DNA of 64,000 nt, taken from assembly GCF_031180885.1 (NCBI RefSeq), contig NZ_JAPSLK010000011.1, positions 1-64,000 on the forward strand, written 5' to 3'. Below are positions 24,593 through 32,786 of this stretch, piece after piece. The translations under genes and the position numbers were made by a program. This DNA is from Saccharothrix sp. (GTDB lineage Bacteria; Actinomycetota; Actinomycetes; Mycobacteriales; Pseudonocardiaceae). Within the stretch, counting starts at the first letter, position 1, and every line of letters begins with the position of its first letter. The notes beneath the pieces are model-generated. The model made no database searches and was not told the DNA's origin. It worked only from the letters and a program-made list of their open reading frames with translations.

Positions 24593-24636
24593 CGGATGAA
24601 GTACAGCGCCGATCGATGTCGGAGGTGTTTCATCCG
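24593..24636 (-). promoter_or_regulatory. Inverted repeat upstream of the Nit1C-like operon
   Basis: CGGATGAA at 24593-24600 is repeated in inverted orientation as TTCATCCG at 24629-24636, with a 28-base spacer. It lies 86-129 bases upstream of the operon's first start codon. Candidate operator pair or leader hairpin; the binding factor is unknown. Confidence 0.4.
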
Positions 24637-24664
24637 GAACGCCGCGACGTTACCTTGACCGCAC

Positions 24665-24678
24665 CCCACCGCGGTGGG
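24665..24678. promoter_or_regulatory. Perfect 14-bp palindrome CCCACCGCGGTGGG
   Basis: Exact palindrome about 160 bases upstream of the operon start and just before the LysR relic. It could be an operator half of the intergenic region, but GC-rich palindromes also arise by chance in such DNA. Confidence 0.3.
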
Positions 24679-24753
24679 TGATCCCGTTGCGCCGTTGGGG
24701 TGGTCGCGGTCCGGTGGTGCCGACGAACGGCCGCCCGCGCCGCGGAAATGCGG

Positions 24754-25080
24754 TCAGGGCGGGCGCATGGGGTCGAGATCGCGGACCACGTCGGCCAGTC
24801 CGCGGACCGTCGCGGTCTCCGCGTCCGCGCGCCACGCCAGGGCCCAGCGCAGGCCGGACGCGGAAGGCCTCTCAGAACGGTCGCAGGTCGTGGGCGTTGC
24901 CCGGCAGCATCCCCACCCGCAGCACACCGGTCTTGCCCTCGGCCGCCGGCCGCGCCCGCGCCATGCCCTCGCGCAGGGTGCGGAACGCGGGCAGCAGGTC
25001 GGCGCGCAGTTGCTCACCGACGAGGGTCAGCCGGACCGAGCGTTGGCCAACCGGCGGGTGCTGACCAGGTCCGCGCGCGG
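24754..25080 (-). pseudogene. LysR-family regulator remnant
   Basis: Two disconnected pieces of a LysR regulator in different frames. One (about 25060 down to 24885) reads SVRLTLVGEQLRADLLPAFR and GKTGVLRVGMLPGNAHDLRP, the helix after the DNA-binding domain plus the start of the effector domain, then a stop. The second (about 24860 down to 24754) reads GLRWALAWRADAETATVRGLADVVRDL, the last helix of such a protein. The helix-turn-helix N-terminus and most of the effector domain are missing. It lies at the head of the Nit1C-like operon, where a regulator would be expected, so the ancestral regulator may have been lost. Confidence 0.7.
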
Positions 25081-25176
25081 ATCCAGCAGGCCGAGAAACC
25101 TGCCGGCCGCACGTCCTTGTGCGGTGCCCAAGGTGCGGGGTGATCAGGCCGCGAGAGTCCACTGTGGACGATCGTG

Positions 25177-28050
25177 TCACAGGGGGACGGCCTGCCAGTG
25201 CTGGTTCGCGCCACCGCCGACCGGCCACTGGACGACCCGGGCGCCGTCGGCCGTCGACGCCCCCTCCACGTCGACGCACAGGCCGTGGCGTGCGTTCACG
25301 ATGCGGACGTAGCCGGAGCCGGCGTCGACGAGCCGCCACGACTGGTTGTCGGAGCGGGTGTCGCGCCACTGGTCGAGTTGGGCGCCTTGGCCGGATCCAC
25401 CGGGGCTGTCCAACACCAGGCCGCTGTGCCGCGCGACCAGGCGGACGGTGCCGTCGGGGTTGGGCGCGATCCGCCACTGCTGGTTGGCGCTGCCCGACCA
25501 GGCCCACTGGACGATCTTGGCGCCGTCGGCACCGCTGCCGCCGGCGACGTCGAGGACCTTGCCGCTGTGCCTGCCGACGAACCGGTACCACCCGGTCATC
25601 AGGGCCACGGTGATGTCGGTCCGGTGGCCCGCGACCAGCGCGACCTGCCTGGCGTGGGCGCCCAGCGGGGACGGCGCGACGGTGGCGGGGGTGGTCACCG
25701 ACGTCATCCCGCGCCGGCTGATCAGCGTGACCTGCTGGTCGACGGCCGAAGTCAGCGACAGCGTCGCACGCCGCGCCGCGAGGTCCCAGGTGAGGCTGTG
25801 CACCTGGATGCGGCCACGGGCGCGCACGCCGGTGATCGTGCCCTTGGCCAGTTGCTCGGGCACGGCCGGGAGGATCTCCAGCACCCCGGGCCGGCTGTAG
25901 AGCAGCGCCTCGGCGAGCACACCGGGGATCGCGTTGGCCGCGTCGGCGTTGTAGATGTGCCGGTCCGGGTTGTGCGAGGTCATGAGGCTGCGGAAGAGCA
26001 TGTCCCGGCCCAGGATCTTGCGGAGGTTGCTGTAGACGAGGTCGCCGTCCTTGAGCCGCGCGCCCGCCAACGCCCGGTGCAGGCTGCCGTGGGCCGAGAC
26101 GTTCTGGTCGCCGCGCACGTCCAGCGCCCGCAACGCCGGCAGGACGAGGTCCGGCCGTTCCTCCGGGTTGATCTCGTGCAGCGGCCACGCGCCGTACAGG
26201 TGCTGGACGTGCCGGTGGTCGTACCGGTCGGTCAGCGTCGGCCAGGACCACTCGGCCAGCGCCCGGTCGCCGTTGACCCGGTAGTCGGGCATCGCGGCCA
26301 GCAGCGCTGTCCACCGCTGGACGCCCTGGCCCGCGCCCTGCTCGACGCCGAGGGCCTCGGCCGCGGCGATCGCGGCCCGCAACGCGTGCTTGCCCGCCAT
26401 GATGTCGCCGGTGGCGTTGACCGACAGGGCGACGCCGGTGTTGCCGGGGCTGTTCTCCATCGAGAACGACGGCACGAAGACCGCTTTGCCGGTGCTGTCC
26501 CTGCGGGTCAGGAAGTCTTCGTAGAACAGCGCGAGTTCCATCAGCGCGGGCCCCAACCGGTCCCGGAGGAACGCGTGGTCACCGGTGACTTCGTAGTGCT
26601 CGATCAACGGGTACAGCAGCCAGTCCGCGCCGCCGGTCCAGGTGTGGCCGGGGAAGTCGCTGCCGTTGAAGTGCAGCATGTGCCCGTACTCGCCGTCCGT
26701 GCGGGACGGGGCGAGGAAGCCACGCGCGCCGTAGAGGTTCCGCGCGTTCGTGCGCCAGTGGTCCAGCTGCCCCAGCACGAGGGTGAAGTAGCCGCGCATG
26801 GCCTCGGGCATGTCCAGGATGTTGCCGCCCGCGACCTGGAGGTTGACGTTGGCGTCGGTGGTGAAGTCGCCCGCCCAGGCGGCGTTCCAACTGCCCGTCC
26901 AGATGCCGGTCAGCCGCGGCGGCAGGACGCCGCTGGAGCTGAGGAACAGGTACCGCCCCGAGTCGTAGAGCCGTTCCAGCAGGGCGAGGTCGATGACGTC
27001 CCGCCGCCCGTTCTGCCGGCTGATCAGCTCGGCGGTGGACAGCGCGCGGTCGGCGGCGGGGACGCCGAGGTCCAGGCGGGAGCGGTCGTAGACGGCGGTG
27101 TGCAGCGCGGTGTGCCGGGCGAGCAGGGCGGCGTAGTCGGTGCCGAGCCCGGCCAGGGCGGCGTGCAGCGGTCGGGAGTTCCACGCGGTCGACGACTCGT
27201 AGCGGTCGAGCTTGGTCAGCAGCAGCAGTCGGGTGGCCCCGGTGACGACGATCGTGGCGCCGTCGGCGCGGACCGCGCCGACGGTGTGGACGACCCGGGT
27301 GACACCTTCGTAGCCGAAGGCGCCCTGTCCCGCCGGGTAGGTGCCGCGCAGGTTGAGGTAACCCGAGCCGCCGTCGACGCTGGTCAGGATCGTGTAGCCC
27401 ATGCTGCCGGGCACCCCGTCCAACGCGGGCTCCACGCTGAGGGTGGTGTCGATGGTCCGGCCGGGCGCCGGCAGCAGTTCGTGCACGACCACCCGGTCCG
27501 CCCGGGAGGCGAAGGCCCGCCGGGTCCACGTGCCGTGGGTGTCGGTCCAGGTCGAGGTGACCTCGCCGGTGCGGAAGTCGGTGATGCGCGCGTAGTCGTT
27601 CGCCGTCGTGGTGGGCGTGGCGATCCGCAGTTCGTAGCCCGGGTGGTAGGGCTGGGTCCAGCGCAACGTCCAGCCGGCCGCGAAGTCGCGGTTGGCCCCG
27701 GCGTAGTCACCCGCGAGTGCCTTGTCCCGCGCCGCTTCCAGTCGTCCGGAGAGCACCGGAGGGGTGGTGTTGCGGGTGCCGTTCGGCAGCACGAAGCGGT
27801 GGTGGTTGAAGATCACCTTCTCCAGGGCCGGCGCGCCGTGCAGCACCGCGCCGTACTCGCCGTTGCCGGTGAGGAACCCGTCGGTCCACGACGACGCCGG
27901 GGTGGTGTCGAAGATGCCGCGCTCCGGCAGGGTCACCTGCGGCGGTGGGGCCGCGCCGGCCCGGCCGGGCGGCAGGACCCCGGGCAGGGCGGCACCGGCG
28001 GTGACCGCCGCCAAGGTGAGGAATCTCCTGCGCTCGAAGGAGGTGTCCAT
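25177..28050 (-). CDS. Secreted GH95-like glycoside hydrolase with ricin-type lectin tail
   Basis: 957-residue exported enzyme. The N-terminus ERRRFLTLAAVTAG followed by a hydrophobic stretch and an Ala-rich cleavage region is a Tat-type signal peptide. The body resembles GH95 (alpha-L-fucosidase/galactosidase, (alpha/alpha)6 barrel): FLTGNGEYGAVLHG near the N-terminus, ELISRQNGRRDVIDL-type barrel start, WNAAWAGDFTTDANVNLQ as the probable active-site region, and HVQHLYGAWPLHEINP. The last ~130 residues are a ricin-B lectin (CBM13) with repeats such as SGKVLDVAGGS and NQQWRI. AAGGGAG precedes ATG 28050. Family assignment is likely but from memory; the substrate is plant or fungal polysaccharide side chains. 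Confidence 0.8.
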   Translation of the reverse strand: MDTSFERRRFLTLAAVTAGAALPGVLPPGRAGAAPPPQVTLPERGIFDTTPASSWTDGFLTGNGEYGAVLHGAPALEKVIFNHHRFVLPNGTRNTTPPVLSGRLEAARDKALAGDYAGANRDFAAGWTLRWTQPYHPGYELRIATPTTTANDYARITDFRTGEVTSTWTDTHGTWTRRAFASRADRVVVHELLPAPGRTIDTTLSVEPALDGVPGSMGYTILTSVDGGSGYLNLRGTYPAGQGAFGYEGVTRVVHTVGAVRADGATIVVTGATRLLLLTKLDRYESSTAWNSRPLHAALAGLGTDYAALLARHTALHTAVYDRSRLDLGVPAADRALSTAELISRQNGRRDVIDLALLERLYDSGRYLFLSSSGVLPPRLTGIWTGSWNAAWAGDFTTDANVNLQVAGGNILDMPEAMRGYFTLVLGQLDHWRTNARNLYGARGFLAPSRTDGEYGHMLHFNGSDFPGHTWTGGADWLLYPLIEHYEVTGDHAFLRDRLGPALMELALFYEDFLTRRDSTGKAVFVPSFSMENSPGNTGVALSVNATGDIMAGKHALRAAIAAAEALGVEQGAGQGVQRWTALLAAMPDYRVNGDRALAEWSWPTLTDRYDHRHVQHLYGAWPLHEINPEERPDLVLPALRALDVRGDQNVSAHGSLHRALAGARLKDGDLVYSNLRKILGRDMLFRSLMTSHNPDRHIYNADAANAIPGVLAEALLYSRPGVLEILPAVPEQLAKGTITGVRARGRIQVHSLTWDLAARRATLSLTSAVDQQVTLISRRGMTSVTTPATVAPSPLGAHARQVALVAGHRTDITVALMTGWYRFVGRHSGKVLDVAGGSGADGAKIVQWAWSGSANQQWRIAPNPDGTVRLVARHSGLVLDSPGGSGQGAQLDQWRDTRSDNQSWRLVDAGSGYVRIVNARHGLCVDVEGASTADGARVVQWPVGGGANQHWQAVPL

Positions 28051-28307
28051 GACGCGAACTCCCTTGTCCGTCGGACATGGGATGGATTTTTGGGCGCGCG
28101 CCGCCGAGGTGTCCAGTGGGTCGGCGGATTTTTCGGTTATATGGCGGATACCGGACATCTAGCGGCCGGCCCTTGAATCAGATGCGTTCCACGACCGACG
28201 GAGTGATGGGATGTCTCGATGGTCGTCCACATCGGACGTGTGCCCGGTGGGCGCGCTTAACGTGCGGTTCGCCGCTCGTTACATGAGCGTGCCCAACATC
28301 CCACGCC

Positions 28308-29560
28308 ATGGCGACCCGTCGCACGTTTCTGCTGGGTACCGGGGGTGCGGCCGCGGCTGGCCTGGTGTCCGTGCCGGCCCTCGCCGAGCCCCGCGTCGAG
28401 CGCGGCGGCCGGCCGGACCCGGACCTCGGCCGGTTCACCATCGCGGTGATCCCGGACACCCAGTACCTGTTCGACCGGGACCGGGGCGACTCCGCGCCGC
28501 TCGACGCGTCGCTGCGCTACCTGCTCGACCACGCGGCGTCCGACAACATCGTGTTCATCTCGCACCTCGGCGACCTCACCGAGAACGGCCTGAAAAGCGA
28601 AATCGAGGACATCGGCCGGTCGTTTCGGGTGTTGGACCGGCGGCGGGTCGGTTACAGCGTGCTCGCGGGCAACCACGACCTCGACCCGCGCACCGACGAC
28701 CAGCGGGGCCGCACGCCGTACCTGGACGAGTTCGGCCCGCACCGCTTCCGCCAGTCGCCGACGTTCCGGGGTGCGAGCGCGGACGGCTACAACAGCTTCC
28801 ACGTGTTCAAGGCAGCCGGCCGGGAGTGGCTGGTGCTCGCACTGGACTGGCGGATGTCGGCGAAGGGCTTCGACTGGGCGCGCGACGTGCTCGCGAAGCA
28901 CCCGACGCTGCCGGTCGTCCTCACCACGCACGAACTGGTCCACGCGGACGACGCCGGGCAGGCCGCGTTCTCGGGCTACGGCCGCCGCCTGTGGGACGAG
29001 CTGATCAAGGACAACGACCAGGTCTTCCTCACGATTCAACGGCCACTTCTGGCCGCCCGGCCGCGCCGTCATGCGCAACGCGGCGTGCAACGACGTGCAC
29101 GTGCACATCACGAACTACCAGGACCGCTACTACGGCGGCAGCGGGATGATCCGGCTCTACCGCTTCGACCTGGCGCGCGACGTCATCGACGTGCGCACGT
29201 TCTCGCCGTGGCTGCTCGGCAAGAAGTCGACGAACGCGTTGGAGCGTGTGGAGATCGAGCGCACCGGTGACGTCGACCGGTTCAGCGTGCCGATCGACTT
29301 CGCGCGGCGGTTCGCCGGGTTCGCCCCGGTGCCGGTGCGCCCGCAGCGTCCGGTTCGGGACGTCGTCATCGAGGGCACGGTCGCCTATTGGCGGTACGAC
29401 TCCCTCAAGGACCTGTCCGGCAACGGCAACGACCTGCGCCAGGTCGGCACCCTGGCGGTCGCGGACGACCACCACGCCGACTCGCCGAGCCGCGGCAGCC
29501 GGGTCTTCGGCAAGAACACCGACGTCACCCTCGACGCCGCCGCGCGGCAGATGTTCCGAC
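28308..29560 (+). pseudogene. Frameshifted and truncated secreted metallophosphoesterase
   Basis: Starts as a Tat-type exported protein (ATRRTFLLGTGGAAAAG) followed by a calcineurin-like phosphoesterase with VIPDTQY, ISHLGDLTENG, AGNHDLDPR and TTHELVHAD. Around 29037 one extra C shifts the frame: the expected NGHFWPPGRAVMRN, carrying the last metal-binding GH motif, is read only in the next frame. That frame continues through YGGSGMIRLYRFD into the first part of a LamG domain (AYWRYDSLKDLSGNGNDLRQ) and then stops matching at about 29555, where a SMI1-type sequence begins in another frame. The gene is therefore broken twice; the first break could be a sequencing error, the second could not easily be. 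Confidence 0.8.
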
Positions 29561-30056
29561 CCCGCTGCCCGTGGACCTGGTCACCTGGTGGCGGCTGTGC
29601 GACGGCTCCGGCCTGCCGGACGGGCGCACCCAACTGCTGCCGCCGTACTTCGAACCGTGCTCGGCCAAGGACGCGTTGGAGGCGCGGCGACGCCTCGTGG
29701 GCCCCATTCCGGAACGGACCGCCGACCCGGTCGACGAGACGGGCACGTGTTCCGGCGTGTTCCTGACGACCTTCGTGCCGATCGCGGCGCTCGGCACCGG
29801 TGACCACCTCTTCGTCGACCTGCGACCTGGTCGGCGGCACGGCTGCGTCCAGTACTGGAGTCGAGACGACGGCAGCCGGGTCACCCCGTCATGGGACAAC
29901 GTGACCGACATGCTCACCGACATCGCCAACGCGCTGCACACCGGATCTCCCGCACTGCGCTCCTACGTCGAGCAGGCCCGTCCTCATGGCTTTCGTGCTT
30001 CCCCGTACGTCCCGACGGTGGAAGACCGGTGCCTGGAGTGGCGTCGGAGCACCTGA
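29561..30056 (+). pseudogene. N-terminally truncated SMI1/KNR4-family gene
   Basis: Reads PVDLVTWWRLCDGSGLPDGR, LLPPYFEPCSAKDALEARR, FLTTFVPIAALGTGDHLFVDL, GCVQYWSRDDG and NVTDMLTDIANAL, a typical SMI1/KNR4 (SUKH) domain of the kind used as immunity proteins in polymorphic toxin systems. The usual first ~30 residues are missing and there is no start codon in a sensible place: upstream the frame is antisense-like noise from the metallophosphoesterase LamG region. The junction near 29560 looks like a deletion that fused two unrelated genes. Confidence 0.7.
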
Positions 30057-30122
30057 CAGCGGCGGTCACTCGATCAGTTGGTTCGGGTGAGCGTTCATAG
30101 CCCGACAGGGGAGGCTGAGTCC

Positions 30123-30128
30123 TACTGT
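30123..30128 (+). promoter_or_regulatory. Leaderless-type -10 box for the LOG gene
   Basis: TACTGT, then six bases, then ATG 30135. No ribosome binding site is close to the ATG, which supports a leaderless mRNA. Confidence 0.45.
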
Positions 30129-30134
30129 GCGTGT

Positions 30135-30710
30135 ATGAGGGTGTGTGTGTTCTGCGGGTCGTCCAGTGGTCGGGAGAGGCACTTGGACGTGGCTTCGGCG
30201 GTGGGCCGTGGGTTGGCGGAGCGGGGGATCGAGCTGGTCTATGGCGGTGGGCGGGTCGGCATGATGGGGGCGGTGGCGGATGGGGCGTTGGCGGCCGGTG
30301 GGACGGTGATCGGGGTGATCCCGCAGAGTCTGGTGGATTGGGAGGTCGCGCACCGGGGCTTGAGCGAGTTGCATGTGGTGGCGGACATGCATGAGCGCAA
30401 GGCGTTGATGGCGCGGTTGGCGGATGCGTTTGTGACGTTGCCGGGTGGGGCGGGGACGTTGGAGGAGATGTTCGAGGTGTGGACGTGGGCACAGTTGGGT
30501 CTGCACTCCAAGCCGTTGGGGCTGCTCGACGTCGACGGCTACTTCGGGCACCTGTTGAAGATGGTCGACCACATGGTGGAGGAAGGGTTCCTCAAGCCCG
30601 CCTACCGCGACATGCTCCTGGTCGAGGACGAGCTGGACCGGCTTCTTGACGCCTTTCGCGGGTACCGGCCGCCGGCTTACAAGTGGGTTGAGGAAGGTCC
30701 CTTGCGTTAG
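30135..30710 (+). CDS. LOG family protein (cytokinin riboside 5'-monophosphate phosphoribohydrolase-like)
   Basis: 191-residue protein of the LOG family, once annotated as lysine decarboxylase. Motifs: CVFCGSSSG at the N-terminus, VYGGGRVGMMG, and the signature PGGAGTLEEMFEVWTWAQLG (PGGxGTxxE). Members hydrolyse nucleoside 5'-monophosphates to free base and ribose 5-phosphate, releasing cytokinins or purines; in bacteria the physiological substrate is often unknown. Length is standard. Local codon use is noticeably less GC-biased in the first 350 bases than in neighbours, which may reflect transfer or simply sequence style. Confidence 0.93.
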   Translation: MRVCVFCGSSSGRERHLDVASAVGRGLAERGIELVYGGGRVGMMGAVADGALAAGGTVIGVIPQSLVDWEVAHRGLSELHVVADMHERKALMARLADAFVTLPGGAGTLEEMFEVWTWAQLGLHSKPLGLLDVDGYFGHLLKMVDHMVEEGFLKPAYRDMLLVEDELDRLLDAFRGYRPPAYKWVEEGPLR

Positions 30711-31058
30711 TGACCCGCCCGTCACCCCGGGAAAGATGCCGTGACCATGGGTGAGGACATCGCCCGCGTGCATGGCGTCCCACCACCGCACCCCGACTGC
30801 CACGTGACCGCGGCCTCCTCGCCCCCCGCAACGACGCCGCCACACGCGTCAGCCCCCGAACGGTGAGGGCCACCAGCGTGTCGGCCGGAGGCGGTCCGTG
30901 CTCGGGCAAGGTCAGCACCTCGAACCAGACCATGACACTGCGCGCCGCGCGATCGACCTGCACCGACAAGAACCGGCTCTCGTTTCAACGCGACGTTCAG
31001 GCCACTCCGGAGATCCTCGGTGAGCACCAACCGATCCCAGGATCCGCTCGAAGGAGCC
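30711..31058. other. Intergenic stretch with a possible gene relic
   Basis: About 350 bases. On the minus strand near 30860-30969 a frame reads LSVQVDRAARSVMVWFEVLTL followed by PPADTLVALTVRGLTRVAASLR, which resembles part of a small actinomycete protein with a beta-rich C-terminus, but stops and frame changes surround it. It may be a decayed gene; nothing functional can be supported. Confidence 0.3.
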
Positions 31059-31898
31059 CTAGAGGCGATGGGCCCATAGAAGCGGTCCGCACGCGTGCCA
31101 TTCGAACTCGGGGCCGTGGTAGTGGTGGTGGAGGTGTGCGATGTACCAGAACACGAGGTCCTTCCCGTCGATGTCCTCGTTGTTGATGTGCGCGAAGATC
31201 CCGGCCGCGTGGGCGGTGCCCAGACGTCCTTTCAAGTCCTCCGGCCCGTGGTAGGCGACCACGTACATGTCCGCGGGTTCGAAAGCGTCCGACGGCCGGT
31301 CGAACGGTCCGCGGTTGATGACGTACCCGGCGCCGCTCTGCTTGTTGATGACCGACCACGCGTCCGCCGAGGCCGTGACCTGCCATGTCTCCTGGCGCAG
31401 CGGTAGCCAGCCGGGGCCGTAACCCCAATCGCTGGTGGCGTGGAGGTGGGCCAGGGCCAGGTTGTTCGCCGCGCCCTCGATGTCGAAGTCGAACCGCCAG
31501 TAGACGTGGTGCTGGTGGGTGGACGGGTGCTGGAGCCCGGCGCTGTGCATTTGCGGCAGGATGTGTCCGTCGGTGCGGAAGAACCACCGGTTGATCAGGT
31601 GGTACCTGCCGATGCGGTGGTAGCTCTCCACCGTCAGGTGGCGGAAGCCTCCCTGGTTGTGCTCGTAGACCTTCACCGGACCTTGCATGTTGCCGATGCT
31701 CAGCGGGTCTTTGTAGGGGCCTGCGCCCGAGTCGTAGCGGACCCGGATCATCGGGGTGCTCGCCTTGTGCAGGACCTTCTTCCCCCGGAAGCGCACGTCC
31801 CGGAAGGCGATGGCCTCGCTGTCGCCGTCGACGAGTTCCCACAGGAACGTCCAGACCGGAGCCTCGGGTGGCCAACTCACCCGCCCGGACACGCTCAT
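31059..31898 (-). CDS. Copper amine oxidase-like catalytic-domain protein
   Basis: 279 residues resembling only the C-terminal part of copper amine oxidases. Comparable elements are RVRYDSGAGPYKDP (near the catalytic-base loop), GRYHLINRWFFRTDGHI (equivalent of the strand carrying the TPQ tyrosine), HQHHVYWRFDFDIEGAANN (the HxH copper ligands) and WYIAHLHHHYHGPE near the end (third His region). The tyrosine in GRYH aligns with TPQ, but the usual Asn-Tyr-Asp/Glu context is Arg-Tyr-His, so cofactor formation is doubtful. No signal peptide. ATG 31898 follows GGAGGG and overlaps the previous stop (ATGA). Possibly a tyramine-oxidase-subunit-type protein. Confidence 0.65.
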   Translation of the reverse strand: MSVSGRVSWPPEAPVWTFLWELVDGDSEAIAFRDVRFRGKKVLHKASTPMIRVRYDSGAGPYKDPLSIGNMQGPVKVYEHNQGGFRHLTVESYHRIGRYHLINRWFFRTDGHILPQMHSAGLQHPSTHQHHVYWRFDFDIEGAANNLALAHLHATSDWGYGPGWLPLRQETWQVTASADAWSVINKQSGAGYVINRGPFDRPSDAFEPADMYVVAYHGPEDLKGRLGTAHAAGIFAHINNEDIDGKDLVFWYIAHLHHHYHGPEFEWHACGPLLWAHRL

Positions 31899-32584
31899 GA
31901 CGATCCCTCCTGCGCGACGAGGCCGGTCCTGACGACCTCGCGGTCGCTGAGGTCGACGATGGCGAAGGCGGTGGGCAGGTAGCGGTTCGCGGGGCCGAAG
32001 CGCAGGTCGACGAGCCGGTGCTCGTAGCGCCGACTCCGGAAGTTCACGTCCTCGACGATCAGGCCCACACCGGTGGCGACGTCGATGCCCGCCTCGGACA
32101 ACCGACCGTCGTCGCGGACCAGTTCCAGCGCCTGGCTCTGCTCGGAGGCGGCCAGGGGCGGTTGGTAGCGCGCCTCCCGCACCTCGTGCACCGCTCTGCG
32201 GACCGGGTCGATCGTGGCTTCCACGACGACGTTGTCGGTGTAGTTGTAGATGATCACCAGCGGGTAGTCGGTCTGGCGGTCCAGCGCTTGGGTCCCGACC
32301 TCCAGGACCTCGTAGCGCTTGCCGTCGAGCTTTCCGGTGATCCTGTCGGAGGACAGGGCCGCGTCCACCGCTTGGCGGCGGCCCTCGTCGCCGGTTCGGG
32401 GTTCGAGCGACTCGTAGTCGACCGGTCTGGTGTCCGCCGGGGTCAGGTACTGCCGGAAGTCCGGCACGTCGACGAAGGGCGGATCGATGACCGGGCCGAG
32501 GTTCGGGATGTCGGCGCTGAACAGGCCGGGTGGGGGGAGCGGATCAGGAGGTCTTGCTTCTGCGTCAGGCACGATCTCAGCCAT
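31895..32584 (-). CDS. Copper amine oxidase N-domain-like partner
   Basis: 229-residue protein translated immediately before the catalytic-like subunit. After a Pro-rich N-terminus it reads GKRYEVLEVGTQALDRQTDYP, VIIYNYTDNVVVEATIDPVRR and DVNFRSRRYEHRLVDLRF, resembling the N2/N3 domains of copper amine oxidases, which normally sit in the same polypeptide as the catalytic domain. The pair therefore looks like a two-gene split of an amine-oxidase-like enzyme. AGGAGG lies upstream of the ATG. The assignment rests on motif similarity and context. Confidence 0.5.
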   Translation of the reverse strand: MAEIVPDAEARPPDPLPPPGLFSADIPNLGPVIDPPFVDVPDFRQYLTPADTRPVDYESLEPRTGDEGRRQAVDAALSSDRITGKLDGKRYEVLEVGTQALDRQTDYPLVIIYNYTDNVVVEATIDPVRRAVHEVREARYQPPLAASEQSQALELVRDDGRLSEAGIDVATGVGLIVEDVNFRSRRYEHRLVDLRFGPANRYLPTAFAIVDLSDREVVRTGLVAQEGSS

Positions 32585-32786
32585 CTGCGCCTCCTAGGTG
32601 GTGAGGAGAGGTGCTCCAATCGTCCTAGTCGTGACCATCCGCAGAACTGACTGCACACGTGTGGGTGACGATTTGCACCCGATCGTGTCGGGTCGGGCGG
32701 TGCCGTTCGATCGGGCGGGTTTCTGTGCCTCTTCGGGCGCACGCACGACCCGTCACGGCCGGTCGCCGACACGCGACCATCGCGCT

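Noticed and set aside
25174-28176. 1000-codon plus-strand frame opposite the GH95-like gene
   Set aside because: Val/Arg/Gly/Gln-rich shadow frame; the minus strand has clear signal peptide, enzyme and lectin domains.
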